DNA from: Micractinium sp. NFX-FRZ | Lineage: Eukaryota; Chlorophyta; Trebouxiophyceae; Chlorellales; Chlorellaceae | Assembly (NCBI GenBank): GCA_029339195.1 | Contig: JAPTJF010000069.1 | Span: 121,405 to 185,404, forward strand | Length of the DNA: 64,000 nucleotides | Direction of reading: 5' to 3' | Shown: positions 10,836 through 22,010 of the stretch, one piece after another | How positions within the stretch are numbered: the stretch's first letter is position 1 | Layout: every line of letters begins with the position of its first letter | Notes under the pieces: model-generated | Seen by the model: the letters and a program-made list of their open reading frames with translations, nothing else | Told to the model about the DNA's origin: nothing | Database searches by the model: none | Program-made: the position numbers and the translations under genes

Positions 10836-11120
10836 TCATGTAGATGCGCTGCAGCCCTGCGCAGCTGTCCGGCACAGGGGGCACATCCAGCACGCCTCAG
10901 CGCAGTCTGGGCACAGGGTGTGCCCGCAGGGCACCAGGGCTGCAACGGCACCCACTTCATCATGGCACACGGGGCACTCGCGGGCCTCAACCGCCGTGCT
11001 GCCTGACGCCTGCCGCTGCTGTGATGCCGCTGCGGGGCCCCTGCCAGGGCCTCCTGCGCCTGGCGCTGCAGAGCACGGGTCACGAGACCAGAATATGCAC
11101 GTCGTTTTCATGGCACTCAT
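10836..11120 (-). CDS. small RING-finger protein
   Basis: A single uninterrupted frame of 94 codons. The C-terminal half is a RING-HC finger: CPVC, then CGHTLC, CPDCAEACW and CPLC, the C3HC4 spacing of E3 ubiquitin ligases. The N-terminal half is low-complexity Gly/Ala/Ser. The ATG lies only 107 bases past the RIT1 stop on the same strand, leaving little room for a 3' UTR and a promoter. It may therefore be a downstream exon reached by alternative splicing, or its own start may be elsewhere. A GC donor in the last RIT1 exon could join it in phase, but only by deleting conserved RIT1 residues, so a separate gene is preferred. Confidence 0.5.
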   Translation of the reverse strand: MSAMKTTCIFWSRDPCSAAPGAGGPGRGPAAASQQRQASGSTAVEARECPVCHDEVGAVAALVPCGHTLCPDCAEACWMCPLCRTAAQGCSAST

Positions 11121-11226
11121 GGCAGCAGCCAGTCAACTTGTACTGCAGGTGTCCTGACTGTCCCACGGGTGCTCTAGCCTCAGGCTGTTGGCCTTCTGTG
11201 CCATGCTGCTTGCCACGTGTTCCAGC

Positions 11227-14200
11227 TTACACAGCCAGCTGCCCCAGGAAGAAGTTGAACACTTGCTTGAGCATGCCTCGGGTGGGCCGGGCGGCAGGGT
11301 AGTGCGCCGACACCGCTGCCAGGTGCTGCCGCACCGCCAGTTTGCTGAAGCCAGCGGGGCCCGCTACTAGGGGGAAGCGATGCGCCGCTGCTGCCTCTGC
11401 TATTGCCTCTGCCACTGCTGCTGCTGCTGCTGCTGCCGGCGAGTCGTTGGGTAGCTGCCCCTCCTCCTGTTCTGCCGCCTGCTCCCGCTCCTGCCATTCG
11501 CCGCCCGCCCACACGGGCAGCAGCCCTCCGCCGCTGCTGTCTACAGAGCACTCTTCCAGCCGAAAGAAGGCCAGCAGGCACGCCACAGCCGCACAGACGG
11601 ATGCGTCCAGACCGTCATCGCAGCACAGCAGCAGGCAGCGGCGCTGCCGCAGCTGCGCGCCGGCAAAGCGCAGCGCAGCGGGCAGGTGCTGCTCGAGTGA
11701 GTGACGCTGCTCCTTACTGCTCTGCACAGGCAGCCAGCAATAGCGGCAGCGGGCTTCGCCGACCCTTGCTGCACTGCCTTCTGTGCGAATTGCCGCTGCC
11801 GCTCCCTCTGCCGCCGCCGCTGCTTTGACCCCAGCGCTGCCAGCTGGCGGTGTGCCAGCTGGCGCCGGCTGCTGCTCCTGCTGCATGCCCGCCAGCGGCC
11901 GCAGCCCCAAGTGCAGCACTGCATCTGTGTGTTGCCACACTGCTGGGGCTGCTGCTGCTGCCGAGCTGCCGATGGCAAGGCCGGTGTCACCAAGAAGGAA
12001 GATGCCGCTGCCCAGCTGCTGCACCGCCGCTGACTGGGCTGGCAGGCAGCCGCGGGGCAGCAGGCAGTGCAGGCCACCCTGTGCCGGCTGGCCCAGCTGC
12101 ATACCAGATGGGGTGCCGGCTGCAGCAGCTGGATCCAGTGCCCTCGCTGGCTGTTGTGCTGCTGCTGCTGCTCCCGCTGCTGCTGCATTGCCAGCATTGG
12201 GAAGGTTTGCACCCGCCACTGGCCCCGCTGCACCTCCATTTCCACCCTGGCTGCTGTTTTTGGAGCCGCTGCCAAGTGCGCCGCTTGCCTGCGCTCGTGC
12301 TGCTAGGGCCGCTGCTGCCGCCGCTGTGTGCCGCTGCTCTACCTGCCCATTCCCCGCCTCCACCTCCTCTCGCTGCTGCGCCTGCTGCTCTTCCAGCAGC
12401 CGGCCGACCACTGTCTCGATGCCATGTGGGCCGGCTGCCAGCAAGGCCCGCAGGTGGTGCCACATCAGCTGCGGTGTCAGCCCGGAGGCCCACGCCTCCT
12501 CATCATCCCCTGCCCCTGGCGAGTAGCTGTAGGTGACGCTCAGGGGCTCCTCCCCAGGCCGCTCTGCAATGACAAAAGAAGGGCAAAACCCGGAGGGTGA
12601 GGCACGATGATACGGGTTGGTGGGCAAGGCCAGGAGGTGGGAGGCGTGACGATGATGAAGGTTGCCTCAAACAATGGCGAGGGGCAGGCATGGGCTGCCC
12701 TGTGCTAGCCATGCCTTGCCAGCTGTACACGTATGAAAACAACTGCTACTGCCTCCACAGCACGTCCCCCACAGCGACAAACTGCTGGCGTTGCCTTGAT
12801 CTGGCCTTCACCTGGCCTTCACCTGGAGGCAGGACGAGGCAGCGCCGCTGGCGGGCCTTGGTGGCAGAGGCTCCCACCAGCACCACGGGAGTGAAGGGCA
12901 GGGAGGCCACGACGTCCGCCATCTCGCCCTCCTGCTGCCACAGGGGGCTGTCCTGCGGTGTTGAATGGGGGCGGGCACAAGAGCAATACAGGGGTGAGTT
13001 TCCGATGGCAGGAGAGTCACAGCCCAAGGAGAAGAGGGAGGCCAGGAGGCACCGTGGCGACACGACAGGGCCAAGCCAATATTCTGCTTGCTTTGTGGAA
13101 TGAAGTGCAAGTGGGGCAGGGGGGCGCACCTGGCTGACCCACAGGCAGCGCAGCGGCTTTGCCAGGCTGGCAGCCAGGGTGGACAGGTCAGCACGCACCT
13201 GCAAGGCAGGGGAGCGGCAGGCAGGGCAGGCAGGGCAGGTGGGGCAGGGCAGGAGGTGGGAGCATACCTGCATGCCCCGAGCCACACGGCGTGGATGGGC
13301 CGGCAGTCAAGGCAGGCACATTGAAACACATAGACACATGACGCTTACCCTCCAGCATGGCAGGCAGCGAGCAAGGCCATTGGGGCACGTATACACCCCG
13401 CCCTCAAGCAACGCTGTCGAGCACGGCCCTCACGCCCCGCCTCACCCCCAACACATCCTCCACCCAGCCGTTATGAACCAACATCACTGATAAGGAAACC
13501 GCTTTGAGTTGAACTCCCCTCCCACCTCACCCCCAGCAGATCCTCCACCCAGCCGTCCAGGCGCTGCCGTATGTTGTTTGCTTCCACGTCAGACACCCAG
13601 GGAGGCAGGTGCACACCGCAGTCCCAGTCGCCATCCTCAGCTGCTGCAGCAGCTGCCGCCGCTCCTGCTCCTGCGGCCGGCGTTCCTGCTGCTGCTGCTG
13701 CTGCTGCTGGCGGGTCATGTGCCACTGCTGCTGCTGCCGCCACCTGCTGCTGCTGCTGCTGCTCCTGCTGCTGGGCTGCAGCTTGCTGCCGCACTCGCTG
13801 CACAGCTCGGTTCATGACCGCGGCCCAAAAGGGTATGGTTTTAGACATGGCGTCAGGGAAGCGCTGCAGGGAAGGGAAACAAGAAGAGGGAGGCAGACGG
13901 GCCTTTGTACTGACGTGGGCACATCCCTCGGGAAGCATCAAAAACAGAGGGAGGCATCAGGCGGCGGCAGCAGTGCTAGGTCGCGGGCCACGTGCTAAAG
14001 CCAGCGGGGGCATTTGGGAGCAGTCGAGCTGGCACACGGCGATAGGTGTGGCGCTGCTGTGGTGGGGACGGTGCAGCTCAAGATTTGCACTGCTGATGCC
14101 TAGCCAGCCCTCCCGCCAGCTCAGGCGCGGCCACACCCGGTGCAGCCCTGTTGCCGCCCACCCAAAGCCCCACTTTGCCCCACCTTGCCGCGCCTCGTGG

Positions 14201-14840
14201 CGTCAACAATGATGCAGCCACCCACATTTCGCTGTCACTTGGTTGCACCCACCTTGCCGCGCCTCGTGGCGTCCACAATGATGCAGCCACCCGCTGCAGC
14301 CGCTGCCTCTGCCAGGTGCAGGTTCAGCCGCACTGTTGAGAAACTCCAGTTGCCGTTGTGGCCATCCGTCGATTTGAAGTAGCAGGTGGGGCCCAGCGGC
14401 GGCGGCACGTACCACACGCCGCAGCGCAGGTTGGGGAAGAGCGGGAGCGAGGGGTAGCGGGCCGCGACCTGTGGGGCAGGGTGGGGTGGGGTGGGGGTAA
14501 TTGGGATGCGAGTTAGGGCAGCCAGCAGCAGTGCGGGCCTTGTGAGAGGCAGCTTGGAAGCGGCCATTTTTAGGCTCCCTGTGGCTGTACCAGCGCCAGG
14601 CTGTACCATCGCCAGGAAAGGCGTGTCGCCCCACCACGCTACGTCGCCCCACAACGCAAAGTCGCCCAACCAGCGCCACACCTGCTGCACAAACTGTGCG
14701 TCATCGGCGATGCTGGCCACACAGCTGTGGATGGAGCGGTCCTCCCGCTTCAGAGCCCGCAGCACGGTGTTCATGGAGGGGGTGCCTTGGTTCAGATGCA
14801 GAAGCAGCTGGGGCTCCGCCCCTACCGCCTCGTCCTCCAT
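11227..14840 (-). CDS. RIT1: initiator tRNA phosphoribosyl transferase (Rit1 family)
   Basis: Adds 2'-O-ribosyl phosphate to position 64 of initiator tRNA-Met, which keeps that tRNA out of elongation. Exons 14840-14682, 14468-14253, 13863-13531, 13198-13130, 12952-12823 and 12563-11227 join in phase to 747 aa. Family motifs: LFPNLRCGVWYVPP, CYFKSTDGHNGNWSFS, RLNLHL, GCIIVDATRRGK, FPDAMSKTIPFWAAVMNR, LLLCCDDGLDASVCAAVACL, RQHLAAVSAHYPAARPTRGM and KQVFNFF. The last three belong to the C-terminal phosphatase-like Rit1 domain. The yeast protein is about 510 aa; the excess comes from a Gln/Ala insert after the NRAV motif and a large Ala-rich insert in exon 6. Exon 1 can read through intron 1 without a stop. 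The exon 2 end and the exon 3 end each have a ghost copy in the next intron. Confidence 0.93.
13440..13560 (-). repeat. RIT1 exon 3 end duplicated, 85-base period
   Basis: The end of exon 3 with its donor (plus-strand ccacctcaccccc-cag and atcctccacccagccgt, 13522-13556) has a near copy at about 13437-13471, inside the following intron. The donor dinucleotide is kept in the ghost. Confidence 0.75.
14180..14292 (-). repeat. RIT1 exon 2 end duplicated, 69-base period
   Basis: The segment encoding GCIIVDATRRGK plus its donor occurs at 14252-14292 and again, nearly identical, at 14183-14223 in the intron. The distance is 23 codons, but the intervening frame holds a stop (AAG TGA), so only the exon-proximal donor yields full-length protein. 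High identity suggests a recent event. Confidence 0.85.
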
Positions 14841-15253
14841 ACTTGGGCGGCGGCGGCGGCGGCAGTGGCGGCGGCGGCGGGTGGTGCAGTCAAGCAGCGG
14901 CCTTGTCGCAACTAGTGCGCTCGCTCAAATGCTACCGCTGCAGAATTGGATGAGCAGGGCCAGAAAGGGGACAGCAAACGCGAGCAGGGATTCGCTGGCA
15001 GGCCACGCTTGGCGTATGCGGATGATTGTGGAGTTTACCACATGCGCCTTGCATTCCAATGCCGCAACGAACCGTTGTTCGAAGGGACATTGGATCGGAG
15101 GGCGGCGGCTCCGCAGCACCACAGCACGCCCGTTGGTCGAGGGCGCCAAAACTCTCGGAACCGCAAGCTTGCGCGTGATCCCCGGCATCCACGAGTCAGC
15201 TTGGATCTTCACGACACGACCCGCCTTTCGACAGTCCCCCAGGCCAGGCAGCG
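14841..15253. promoter_or_regulatory. bidirectional promoter region, RIT1 and NDH-2
   Basis: The starts of the minus-strand RIT1 and the plus-strand NAD(P)H dehydrogenase are 413 bases apart. A GGC/GGT-rich run at 14850-14885 lies just upstream of RIT1. Shared control of the two genes is an inference. Confidence 0.5.
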
Positions 15254-18200
15254 ATGTGGCGCCGGGGCGGGCAGTCGCTGCTGCAGCAGTTGCGTTGTGC
15301 AGCTCCGGCGGATGGGTGGACCGGATGTGATCATGCGGCGATCGCGTCGCGCTGCCTAGCCAGCGGCACCAGCAGCGGCGTTGCGGCGGCGCCGCCCGTC
15401 CCACCGCCCACCCGGTGTTGGAGCCTCATGCGCAGCCTGCACAGCAGCGCTGCGAGTGACCTGAAGATGGCAGGGGCGCCAATACCGCTCACCACTGGCA
15501 GGCATGTGTTCAGGGGCGGTGTGCTGGGCTGGTCAAGCTGGCCCGCTGCTCTGCCAACAGCGTGCCTGCATGTGCCGCACGACACCTTGTCGCTTGAACT
15601 CCCAGCCGCTGCACTCCGCACGGGGGGGCGGGGGGGGGCGCACAGCCAACGTGCCAAAACTGGCCAGTCCGCTGCCAGCACAGGCGGCAACAGCCGTGTA
15701 CTGAGGTCCCCACAGCCAGCTGAGCATTGCGCACAAACACAAACGTGGTCAGCGCACAAACGTGGCGTGGCAGCCAGGCAAGCCCACGCCCCCCGCTCCC
15801 CTCCTCTTCCTCCCCTTGTGCTGCAGGCAGCGGCTGGTGATCCTGGGCACAGGTTGGGGCGGCGCCAGGCTGACTCGTGACATCGACACCTCAAAATACG
15901 ACATCACGGTCATCAGCCCCCGCAACCACATGGTATTCACGCCCCTGCTAGGTGAGCAGGCAGGGACCGAAGCTTCCTGAGAAGAATTGGGGAGCAGCGG
16001 CAGTGGCAGGCGCGGCCTAGAGCGCTGCACCCGCTGCATCTTGCCCCACAATTGTCTCCTGCCTCCCAACTGCCAAATGCATCCATGTGCACACCCTGTC
16101 TCCCTGGAATGCCCTACTCAAGCAGCCTCCACTTGCGTTGGAACCATTGAGTCGCGCTCGGTGACTGTCCCCATTGTGGACATCCAACCGGCGCTCCAGC
16201 AGCCGCAGGTGAGCAACCCCCTCGTGGTGTCATCATCTCAATTTGCCGTCTTGCGAGCAGGGGCACAGCCAGGCGCGCTGTTCACTGCACGAGCCCACCC
16301 ACCGGTTGAGAGGGTGGCATTCAGTTGTCAAGGCTCTGCCATGCACAGGCGATGCCCCGGCTTGCGCGGCTCCGTGGTGTCTCGCCTTGCGTGGCGCGCG
16401 GCATGCGTGCGCTCCCTGCGGCTGCGTGCTCCCTGCTCCGACACACCCAATGTCCTGTGCCCCCCTTGTTGCCCCCGACAGAACTTTTACTACGCCGCCA
16501 ACTGCACCACCATCCACCCGGACGACCGGCTGGTGGAGTGCACCTCGGGTGGGGGGGCAGGGCGGGGTGGGAGGGAGCCTAGCGGAATGCTGCTTTCATG
16601 ACCGGGCGGGCGGGTGTGGGGTAGCAGCTGAAGGGGGGAGACGTTGCGTCGTCATCGCCTGCCACTCAGCATCTGCCACGCCAATGCCACCTGTCCCTGG
16701 TGTAGCTGCTGCGCGACACGATCACCAGCTGTCCACTGACCAGGGTCCACTCCTATGCGAAGCGCCATCGCTGGCTTGTTTGGGCTCACAGTCTGTTTGA
16801 ACTTGCGACACAGACCCCAGTGATCACTGGCCCCACGCGTGCCTTCACTCCCTTCTCGCCGCCCCACCTGCCTCACCGCCCCCCACCTGTGCAGAGGACG
16901 GCCTGCGCTTCTTTGTGGAGTACGACCAGCTGGCCATCAGCACCGGCTCCCAGGGCAGCACCTTTGGCATCCCCGGCGTGGAGGAGCACACACACTTCCT
17001 GCGGTGAGCGACATGCGACATACGCAGTGCACTGAGGGGGTGGCAGAGCACAGTGCACCAAGGGGTTGGAGGAGCACACACACACACCCTGCGGTGAGTG
17101 ACAGCGCAGGACAGCTCGCCAGCAGTGGACTGAGCGGGAGGGCAGCCAGGGCAGCACCTTTGGCATCCCGGGGGGGTTGAGGAGCACACCCACTTCCTGC
17201 GGCGAGTGACTGTTGATTTAGAGTGCACTCAGACGGTGTACCAGCACAATGCACTGGCACAGTGCAGTGCACAGCAGCGTGCTGCGTGAGGGAGGCGCCA
17301 GGGCAGCTCTTTTGGCGCCCCGGATGTTGGGGGTACACACACGCTTCCTGTGACTGCCAGTTCACACAGCAGCGGTGCGCCTGGGCGGGGAAAGCAACCG
17401 GGGCAAACCCCTTGTGTTTTTCTAGAGCTGCCGGGAGCGGAGGAAGCACGGCAAGGGCTGCTGCCGCTGGCCAAGTACCACCCAGCCCCTGCCCTCCTGC
17501 CCGGCCCCCTGTGCTTGCTTGCCCGCCTTTGCAGGGACGCTTCCCACTCCACGTTCATCCGCAGCCAGCTGGTGGCCAACTGGAACAAGGCAAACATACC
17601 GGGTGAGGCTGGGCCCCCTCATTTTTACCGTGTTGGGCAGGAAAGTTGTTGTGTGAGGCCAACAGGGTCAGCATCAAACACCTGCCTACCTGCGTGACTG
17701 GCTGCCTGCCCGCCCACATGCCTGCGTGCACTCCAGCCCGCTCCCACATGTGAGTGCCAACAACTGCCCCCACTGGCTCACCTGCCCCAGCCACATGTTG
17801 CTGCTACTGTCGCCCTCCGCCGGGTCGCAGGCCCCGTGTCGGTGGCAGGCGCACCTGCCCTCTCACCTTTTCGTCACGCAATGCTTGCCCCATCCTGTGC
17901 TGCGCCGTGCTGTGCCGTGCTGTGCTGTGTCCCCTGCAGGGCGCAAGCCCCAGGATCGGGACCGGCTGCTGCACGTGGTGGTGGTGGGCGGTGGGCCCAC
18001 TGGCGTCGAATTTGCTGGGGAGCTGGCCGGTGGGTGCACAGCCTGGGCCAGTCTGGTGGGCTGCACAGCGGTTCATGCAAGTCTGAGGGCAGACACGTGG
18101 GAGGGCTGGCTGGCTCGCAGGGCTGGCTGGCTGGGCAAATTGGAACTCACGTTTAGCAAGAAGCTACTGCATCTGGCGGTGCCCCTGTCACCGGCCCCAC

Positions 18201-21200
18201 CCGAACCACGCCTGCCTACCTGCCCCCACACCCTCCGATTCCTGCACCCATGCCTGCCGCCTCTCCCCTCCCTCCCTCCCTCCCCTCAGACTTTGTGAAC
18301 CGAGACCTGCGCAAGATTGACCCCTCTCGGGCGCGGGACATGCGGGTGAGCACCCAGCAGGCACAGCGTGTACAGCAGGGCGTGGGCAGCGCGCGGCACA
18401 TGGCCGCGGGGGAAGCACCTGGCGTCCGGGGCGGAGCAGCGGGCTGCTGGCAGGCGGGCTGAGGGCAGGCAGGCAGTACCCGACCACTTGCCAGCCGGCA
18501 CAGCTGCTGCTTCACTCGCGTATTTCACAGGCCAGTGCTGCAGTGCTCTCCTACCTTTCCTGCTCTTGCCGCCATGCTGCCTCGCCCTCTGTATGTCCCC
18601 AACACCCCTCCCTGATCCCCATCTTGCCTGCCTGCCCGCCTCCCCTTGTGCCTCCCCACCTCCCTCGCCAGGTCACCATCATCGAGGCAAATGAGCTTCT
18701 GGGTGAGTCGAACAAACGCTGAAGTGTTCATGCTGTGTGGTGGCTGAGATGGTCGCCAGACCTCTAGCACCGCTGACCACGCACTGTGTGTTGAGCTGGT
18801 AGTTGAGATGCCCATAGAGCGCCCTGAACCGGTGCCCGCCATGCGACAGGTTATGCACGCGTTGGGCAGCACCGCAGTGCGCTGCTGCCTTGCACAAAGT
18901 GCCAGCGCTCGGCATGCCCTGCTTTCCTGTTTCCCTGCCTGGCCCTGCCACGCCTCACTCGAAGGCTCTTTACTCTAGCCTGTGGGATGATGTCGCCCGC
19001 AAGCTGGCGGGCCTGTGCTCTGCGCGCTTAACTCGATCCTGCCTGAATCTGTCACCCTTCCCCCGCAGGCTCCTTTGACTCCAGCCTGCGGGAGTACGCC
19101 GCCCGCAAGCTGGTCAAGGAGGGGGTGCAGCTGGTGAAGGGGGTGGTGAAGGAGGTGCGGGAGACGGAGATTGAGCTGCAGGTGAGCGGGGAGGGTGGTG
19201 GGGTGGCGGTCTTCTCTGTCTTCTCTGTCTTCTCTGTCTTCTCTGTCTTCTCTGTCTTCTCTGCCAAGCACCATTGGGAAGAGGGCGGAGAGGAGGTGCG
19301 GGAGACGGAGATTGAGCTGCACGTGTAAGGAAAGGTGGTGTGTATGTGTGTAATGTGAGGCATGCCTGAAAACATGTGCCTGTCTGCTGCAAGCGCCCGC
19401 CTGTGTGCTGCAAGTGCCTGTCCGCATGCCCCCACCCCCTGCTGCAGGACCACAGCGTGATCCCCTTTGGCCTCTGCGTCTGGTCCACCGGCGTAGGCCC
19501 CACGCCCTTTGTGCTCAGGCAAGCGACCACACAAGGGTTTGCTTGCGGGCTGGCATGCTTTTTCTTGGCTGCTGGCCCTCGCCCATCCACTCAATGCCCT
19601 GCTTGTCATGGCACATGCCACAGCACGGGCGCTGACTGGCCCCCTCCCTGCTGACCGCCCTCTCTGCCTGCAGCCTGCCCTTTGCCAAGACCCCCCGCGG
19701 GCGGCTGGCGATCGACGGCCGCCTGCGGGTGCTGATGCCGCCGCGGCTGCAGGCCAACGGCCACGTGTGGGCAGACGGGGAGAGGGGGCCGGGGCCGAAG
19801 CAAATGGAGGAGGTGAGCTCCAACAGGTGGCAAGGTTTGCCTGCTTGGCCTGCTTGGTGTGGTTTGCTTGCTGGGCAGGCGTAGATGGCAGCCGCTGGCC
19901 TTCCCTGGAGCAGACCACCGACCGCTTGGTCCCCAATCTTGTCCACGGTCAGGCACGCCTGGGGCTCGGCTGTCCTCCGCCTGCCCTTCTTCTCTCGCAC
20001 ACGCCCTGCGAATCAGCATGCCACCTGCATGAGGAGGGCACGGAGCAGCTGCCGTCTGTGGCTGCCCAGCAAGCACACCAAAGCGTGTTAATCAGCTGCA
20101 CTGCCTCAAGGTCGCAGTTCCTTTCATCCTCTCTGCTGGCCTTTGCTGGCCTCCCGTTCTCACCACCTGCAAGTCAGCATGCAGCGCATACACCCTAGCT
20201 GCTCTGCCTCCTGAGTAATGTGCCTTCCATCCTCTTTGCTGGCCCACCTTCCTCCTTGCTGCCCCTCCCTCCTCACCACCCGCAGGTCAGCATGCAGCAG
20301 GACGAGGAGGACACAGAGCAGCACAAGAACTGGGCGGCAGTGGACAACATTTACGCCCTGGGAGACTGCTGCGCCGACCCAGACCGCCCGCTGCCCGCTC
20401 TGGCGCAGGTGCTGCGGTGGGGGGTGGGGGGCGGGCGGGGCGGCAAGCAGGGGGGTCTGGGTAGGTGCAGGCTAAGATGGGCAAGCAGGCGTCGAGGTGG
20501 CTCAGTCAGGTTGACCGGTGCGCCAGTGCACAGGCACGCAGGACAGGATGAGGGCGGATGGGTTGCAGCCTGGTGTGCAGTACAGTTACAAGTGGTACAG
20601 CTGTGCCACCTGTCAGCGCAACAGGGCATGTGCCCGGCCTCTGTCTGACCAGCATGGCACCGTCATTCGCTGTTGTTTGTGTGCGTGCATGGCCGGCACC
20701 AAGCAACGGGCAATGCACGTTGTCCTTGCACATGCAGGTGGCGGAGCAGCAGGGCAAGTACTTGGCGCGGGTGCTCAATCAGTCGGCGCGGTCGCTGGAG
20801 GCGCAGGCGCCCCCGCCATTCGCGTACAAGCACCTAGGGAGCATGGCATCCATTGGTGAGGAGGCGGAGGAGGGGAGGGGGAGGGCAGGCAGGCGGGGAG
20901 CGCAGCACGAGTTTGGTCACCCCACCCCACCTAGTAAGTGCCGGACCTGAGCCCACCTTCCCCTGCCTCACCTGCCCTCGCTCCGCACCGCCCGCCACGT
21001 CACGCCTCGCAGCGGCGCCGCTGCTGTGCCGGCATTCTTGGTACCCACCTCTTGCCCCACCTGAGCCAACAAACGTTGCCCTGCCTCGCCTGCTTTCCCT
21101 CGAGCAGGCGGCGGCTCTGCTGTGCTTGAGCTGGGCGATTCAAAGCAGCCCAAGTTCAGCATGGCTGGTTTCAGCAGCTGGGTGGCATGGCGCAGGTATG

Positions 21201-22010
21201 GCGGGTGGAGCAGAGCCTTGGGCGGGCAGGAGATGCTGCTGCAAGAGCCGCTGATGCTGCTGCTCCGGCCGGCCTCCGGCCGCTGGGACAGAGCACTGTG
21301 GAGGTTCGGAGGGACAGCCAACCACGGCGGGGAGGTGGGGGCGGTTGCATCAGCCTGCACGGCTGGTGTGTTTTGTGTGTGTGCGTGTGGCTGGCCTCAG
21401 CTCGCGGCCCGCCCCGAGTGCTTGAACCACCCCTCCAGGGCCGCTGCCATGCTGCCGGTGCTGCTTCAACTCCACCCCCTCTGTGCCCGTGCCTGGTGCA
21501 GCGCCTGCCTCACTTGTCTCTATCGGTCACCAGGTTGCGTGCTTGTGCACATATTGTGCATGCGCAGTACACTGCACTATGCTGCTCAACAAACCGCACG
21601 TGTGCCCAGTGTGCTGCAGCGCCTACCTCACGCGCCTGGGCACGCTCAAGCACCGCATGTATGTGGCGGGCGACTGGATGCTGACGCTGCTCTTTGGCAG
21701 GCGAGTGCCAGGCATATGGGTGCTGCCATGTGTCTGGCTAGCTGTGGTGCTCAGGTGGCTGCAAAGATTCAGCCATTTTATAAGACAGTTTGGGCGTTTG
21801 GGATCCACTCGGTAGGCAAGAGCTCGACAGCTGTCCAAGGCGCGGCGAAGCGGGTGCGGCCACTGCGGCAAGCGAGCTGGGGTCTTGTGCAACCTTACTT
21901 GTGCAACCATACTTGCTGACACTACATGGGGGCGCCGCAACACCAAGCAGATAGCTGATGCAGTCCGCTTTCCTGCCACCTGAAAGTGCAGGGACATCAG
22001 CCGCTGGTAG
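15254..22010 (+). CDS. type II NAD(P)H dehydrogenase, rotenone-insensitive
   Basis: A single-chain flavoenzyme that passes electrons from NAD(P)H to quinone at the mitochondrial (or plastid) membrane without pumping protons. Seventeen exons join in phase to 542 aa: 15254-15501, 15827-15951, 16126-16208, 16482-16548, 16895-17003, 17535-17602, 17940-18029, 18290-18345, 18672-18702, 19069-19181, 19448-19518, 19674-19812, 20286-20408, 20738-20855, 21108-21195, 21620-21700, 21992-22010. The Arg/Ser-rich N-terminus fits organelle import. The FAD motif GTGWGG is at 90-95 and the NAD(P)H motif GGGPTG at 250-255; [27 protein letters not shown] and the C-terminal [16 protein letters not shown] anchor are all family features. 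There is no EF-hand, but an unusual acidic insert precedes YALGD. Introns after exons 1, 11 and 16 have GC donors. The last exon is only 19 bases. Confidence 0.93.
16940..17355 (+). repeat. NDH-2 exon 5 end with three downstream ghost copies
   Basis: The exon 5 end (gaggagcacacacacttcct plus gcg and the donor at 17004) recurs with donors or donor-like sites at about 17094, 17202 and 17350. The second and third ghosts also carry the upstream part (gggcagcacctttggcatcc), so the unit covers much of the exon. Sequence decays stepwise from the first to the last. Confidence 0.85.
18965..19330 (+). repeat. NDH-2 exon 10 duplicated at both edges
   Basis: The exon start at 19069 has an upstream ghost at 18965 (104-base period, GCCCGCAAGCTGG shared). 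The exon end at 19181 has a downstream ghost ending at about 19322 (141-base period, ggaggtgcgggagacggaga shared exactly). Between the real end and its ghost lie six copies of a 9-base unit, cttctctgt, at 19211-19264. Confidence 0.85.
20005..20300 (+). repeat. NDH-2 exon 13 start with two upstream ghost copies
   Basis: The acceptor and start of exon 13 (cag/gtcagcatgcagc at 20286) recur at 20173 and, more decayed, at about 20012. The pyrimidine-rich stretches before each copy also match. Confidence 0.75.

Noticed and set aside
16940..17355. NDH-2 exon 5 ghosts as mutually exclusive exons
   Set aside because: The ghosts lack a complete exon with both splice sites and open frame; only the first has a good donor.
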